A stretch of 8,103 nucleotides of DNA from contig CAZIWA010000182.1 in NCBI GenBank assembly GCA_964542875.1, forward strand, positions 1-8,103. Reading direction: 5' to 3'. The notes below the pieces were generated by a model, which was not told where the DNA came from, did no database searches, and saw only the letters and a list, made by a program, of their open reading frames with translations. The DNA is from CAZGOM01 sp964542875. Lineage in GTDB: Bacteria > Planctomycetota > Phycisphaerae > Phycisphaerales > Phycisphaeraceae. Numbering within the stretch: the first letter of the stretch is position 1; each line of letters starts with the position of its first letter. This document shows positions 6,693 through 8,103 of this stretch, piece after piece. Position numbers and translations under genes: made by a program.

Positions 6693-6755
6693 CATCTGAC
6701 ATCTCACATCTTCCATCTTCCTTTTTTTTCTCCCCACCCCACTTTTCCCACTTCC
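6693..6755 (+). repeat. Second heptamer-periodic pyrimidine tract
   Basis: Four near-identical 7-nt units lie head to tail: CATCTGA (6693), CATCTCA (6700), CATCTTC (6707) and CATCTTC (6714). Five looser pyrimidine heptamers follow in the same register to 6755, such as CTTTTCC (6742) and CACTTCC (6749). Eight of the nine units begin with C. The remainder of this 130-nt spacer shows no convincing promoter or terminator apart from the ribosome binding site near its end. Confidence 0.5.
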
Positions 6756-6791
6756 TCAACCTATGCTTGTTGGGTCAATTTCGCCCCCAGC

Positions 6792-6795
6792 GAGG
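6792..6795 (+). promoter_or_regulatory. Ribosome binding site of the DUF481 gene
   Basis: GAGG lies 5 nt before the ATG at 6801. It supports this start, which also gives a well-formed signal peptide. Confidence 0.6.
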
Positions 6796-6800
6796 CCATC

Positions 6801-7940
6801 ATGCACGCCCCTCCCCGCCCAAGTCGTCGGGTCCAATGGATCCTGTTTTTCCTGCTCGCCCTCCTTGTCGCCGTGCCGGCCCGCGCCGCGCAGGTGAATC
6901 TCGTCTCCGGCGATTCCCTCACCGTCCAGGTCGTCGTCGTCTCCACCAAGGCCGTCATCGTGAACCATCCCGATCTGGGCCGCATGGTTTTAAAGCCCGA
7001 GGTCGTCAAGGAAATCGTCGTCCGTCCCTCTGAATCCTTCACCACTGAACCCGACCCCAGCCGCGTCAAGCTCCCCATGATCACCTGGACCGAATCGGCG
7101 CCGGTCGCTGCCACCGCCCCCCACACCGCCGGCGAAGACCCCGCCACCGCGCCGAGCGTCCAGGAAGTCACCACCCAACCCGGCCCGCCCAAGCACGGCT
7201 CCACGCAGCCCTCCACCCAGCAGGCCGATGCCAGCCCGAACATCACCGACGTCATCCTCCCCCACTGGTTCCGAAACATCATTTCCGAGTGGAAGAGCCA
7301 GCTTGAGCTCGGCGCCGGCGCCCAGTCCTACGTGAATGACACTTCCAACTTCCGCCTGGCTTTCAAAACCGTCCGCAGCAACAAAAAAACCAGCACCGCC
7401 TACGACATCAGCTACTACTACAGCCGCGTCAACGGCGCCAACGACAAAAACGAACTCACCACCGGCCTGCGCGAAGACTGGCTCCTCCCCGACAGCCCCT
7501 GGTACTACTTCCTGCTGGGCCGCTACGACTACAACCAGTTCGGCGACTGGGATCACCGCCTCTCCATGCGCACCGGCCCGGGGTATGACCTCATCAAAAC
7601 CCCCACCGTCAAGCTCACCGGCGAGCTGGGTATGGGTTTCTACAAGCAATACGACGCCGTCATTGAAGACATCGTCCCCGAAGCCTCCATGGGCTTGAAT
7701 TTCCTCTGGAAGCCCACCCCGCGCCAGACCCTCGCCCTCACCGGCACCTTCCTTCCGGAATTTCGCGTCTTGGGCCGTTACCGCGCCCTCACCGCCGCCG
7801 AGTGGCAGCTCAAAATCCAGGACGTCGAAAACCTCTCCCTCAAAGTCGGCCTCTCCGACGAATACGCCTCCACCGTCTACAACGCCCAGACACCCAACAA
7901 CAACTTCAAGTTCTACACCGCGCTGGTCTTAGGCTTTTAA
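6801..7940 (+). CDS. Exported DUF481-type outer-membrane beta-barrel protein
   Basis: A 379-aa protein. Residues 1-30 are a signal peptide: Arg-rich start, hydrophobic core WILFFLLALLVAV, then ARAA. Residues 31-75 form a small beta-rich module (VNLVSGDSLTVQVV... LKPEVVKEIVV) often seen before such barrels. About 85-150 is a low-complexity Pro/Thr/Ala/Gln linker, probably disordered. About 165-379 alternates aromatic and polar residues as in outer-membrane strands, matching the DUF481 (YdiY-like) pattern. It ends in Phe (LVLGF), the usual C-terminal signal for barrel insertion. The family's function is poorly known; some members are salt-induced. It stands alone, 130 nt after the phosphatase gene and on the same strand. 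Assignment to DUF481 is by pattern only; another small porin-like family is possible. Confidence 0.8.
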   Translation: MHAPPRPSRRVQWILFFLLALLVAVPARAAQVNLVSGDSLTVQVVVVSTKAVIVNHPDLGRMVLKPEVVKEIVVRPSESFTTEPDPSRVKLPMITWTESAPVAATAPHTAGEDPATAPSVQEVTTQPGPPKHGSTQPSTQQADASPNITDVILPHWFRNIISEWKSQLELGAGAQSYVNDTSNFRLAFKTVRSNKKTSTAYDISYYYSRVNGANDKNELTTGLREDWLLPDSPWYYFLLGRYDYNQFGDWDHRLSMRTGPGYDLIKTPTVKLTGELGMGFYKQYDAVIEDIVPEASMGLNFLWKPTPRQTLALTGTFLPEFRVLGRYRALTAAEWQLKIQDVENLSLKVGLSDEYASTVYNAQTPNNNFKFYTALVLGF

Positions 7941-8004
7941 CACCCGTCAGGCGTCTCTCCGGGTGGCACGCCGGAACCTTTGAATAATCCTCTCCGGCTC
8001 TTTC
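7941..8004 (+). terminator. Possible terminator hairpins after the DUF481 gene
   Basis: Directly after the stop codon several short inverted repeats overlap. CACCCG (7941-7946) pairs with CGGGTG (7960-7965), GGCGT (7950-7954) with ACGCC (7968-7972), and GCCGGA (7970-7975) with TCCGGC (7993-7998). The last is followed by the pyrimidine run TCTTTC. Stems are only 5-6 bp with 13-17-nt loops and there is no strong T-run, so this is a weak candidate. Confidence 0.3.
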
Positions 8005-8031
8005 TACCCCCCCTCTCCCTTTGGACTGATC

Positions 8032-8103
8032 ATGACCCAAGTTTCTGCAAGACATGGCAAGCGACCTCGGGAATCAACAGCCGACGTCTTGTCTATTCGC
8101 CCA
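8032..8103 (+). CDS. Start of an unidentified gene, cut by the window end
   Basis: An ATG at 8032 opens 24 codons without a stop up to the window edge, beginning MTQVSARHGKRPREST. GGA lies 6 nt upstream, a weak Shine-Dalgarno match, after a pyrimidine-rich leader like those before the other plus-strand genes. The fragment is polar and basic with no signal peptide. Codon use is less C-dominated than in the upstream genes, so it may not be coding, or the true start may lie further on. No family can be named. Confidence 0.35.
   Translation, partial: MTQVSARHGKRPRESTADVLSIRP

Noticed and set aside
6763..6800. Earlier ATG at 6763 as a start for the DUF481 gene
   Set aside because: It is 38 nt upstream and out of frame with the barrel protein. 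The ATG at 6801 has a ribosome binding site and a signal peptide.
6990..7649. 219-codon minus-strand frame opposite the DUF481 gene
   Set aside because: It has the same Gly/Val/Ala-rich antisense composition and lies wholly inside a convincing exported barrel gene.

Overview
The window is a high-GC bacterial segment with a very C-rich + strand. Coding is dense, most products carry export signals, and one gene is a large CBM9-like/TIM-barrel polysaccharide protein of a kind common in Planctomycetes. Weak and patchy Shine-Dalgarno use also fits. I infer a planctomycete, probably of the Phycisphaerae type, with moderate confidence. No rRNA, tRNA, CRISPR array, transposase or integrase is visible.

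Layout: (1) 1-2628, minus strand: a large putative glycoside hydrolase-like protein whose stop codon is at the window edge. (2) 2629-2798: a divergent intergenic region with a small palindrome and a possible promoter. (3) 2799-5987, plus strand: a compact three-gene unit made of a small exported Cys-pair protein, a TolC-family outer-membrane lipoprotein and a Tat-exported two-domain multicopper oxidase. This looks like a periplasmic copper detoxification/efflux module. A 40-nt hairpin separates the first two genes, and the last two are only 2 nt apart. (4) 5988-6133: a spacer that is a degenerate heptanucleotide repeat running into the next start codon. (5) 6134-6670: a GmhB-like sugar-bisphosphate phosphatase. 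(6) 6671-6800: a second spacer with heptamer periodicity. (7) 6801-7940: an exported DUF481-type outer-membrane beta-barrel protein. (8) 7941-8103: possible terminator hairpins and the first 24 codons of another reading frame that leaves the window.

How the genes fit together: the Cys-pair protein, TolC and oxidase most plausibly bind, oxidise and export copper (or another thiophilic metal) in the periplasm, although no inner-membrane pump or membrane-fusion protein lies beside them. The phosphatase (heptose/LPS-precursor type), the beta-barrel and the TolC protein all concern the Gram-negative envelope, but nothing here shows they act together. The large minus-strand gene appears to be an unrelated carbohydrate-active protein.

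The most unusual things I see are the strictly phased heptamer tract at 5998-6137, a weaker counterpart at 6693-6755, the 40-nt hairpin at 3167-3206, and the pump-less copper module.
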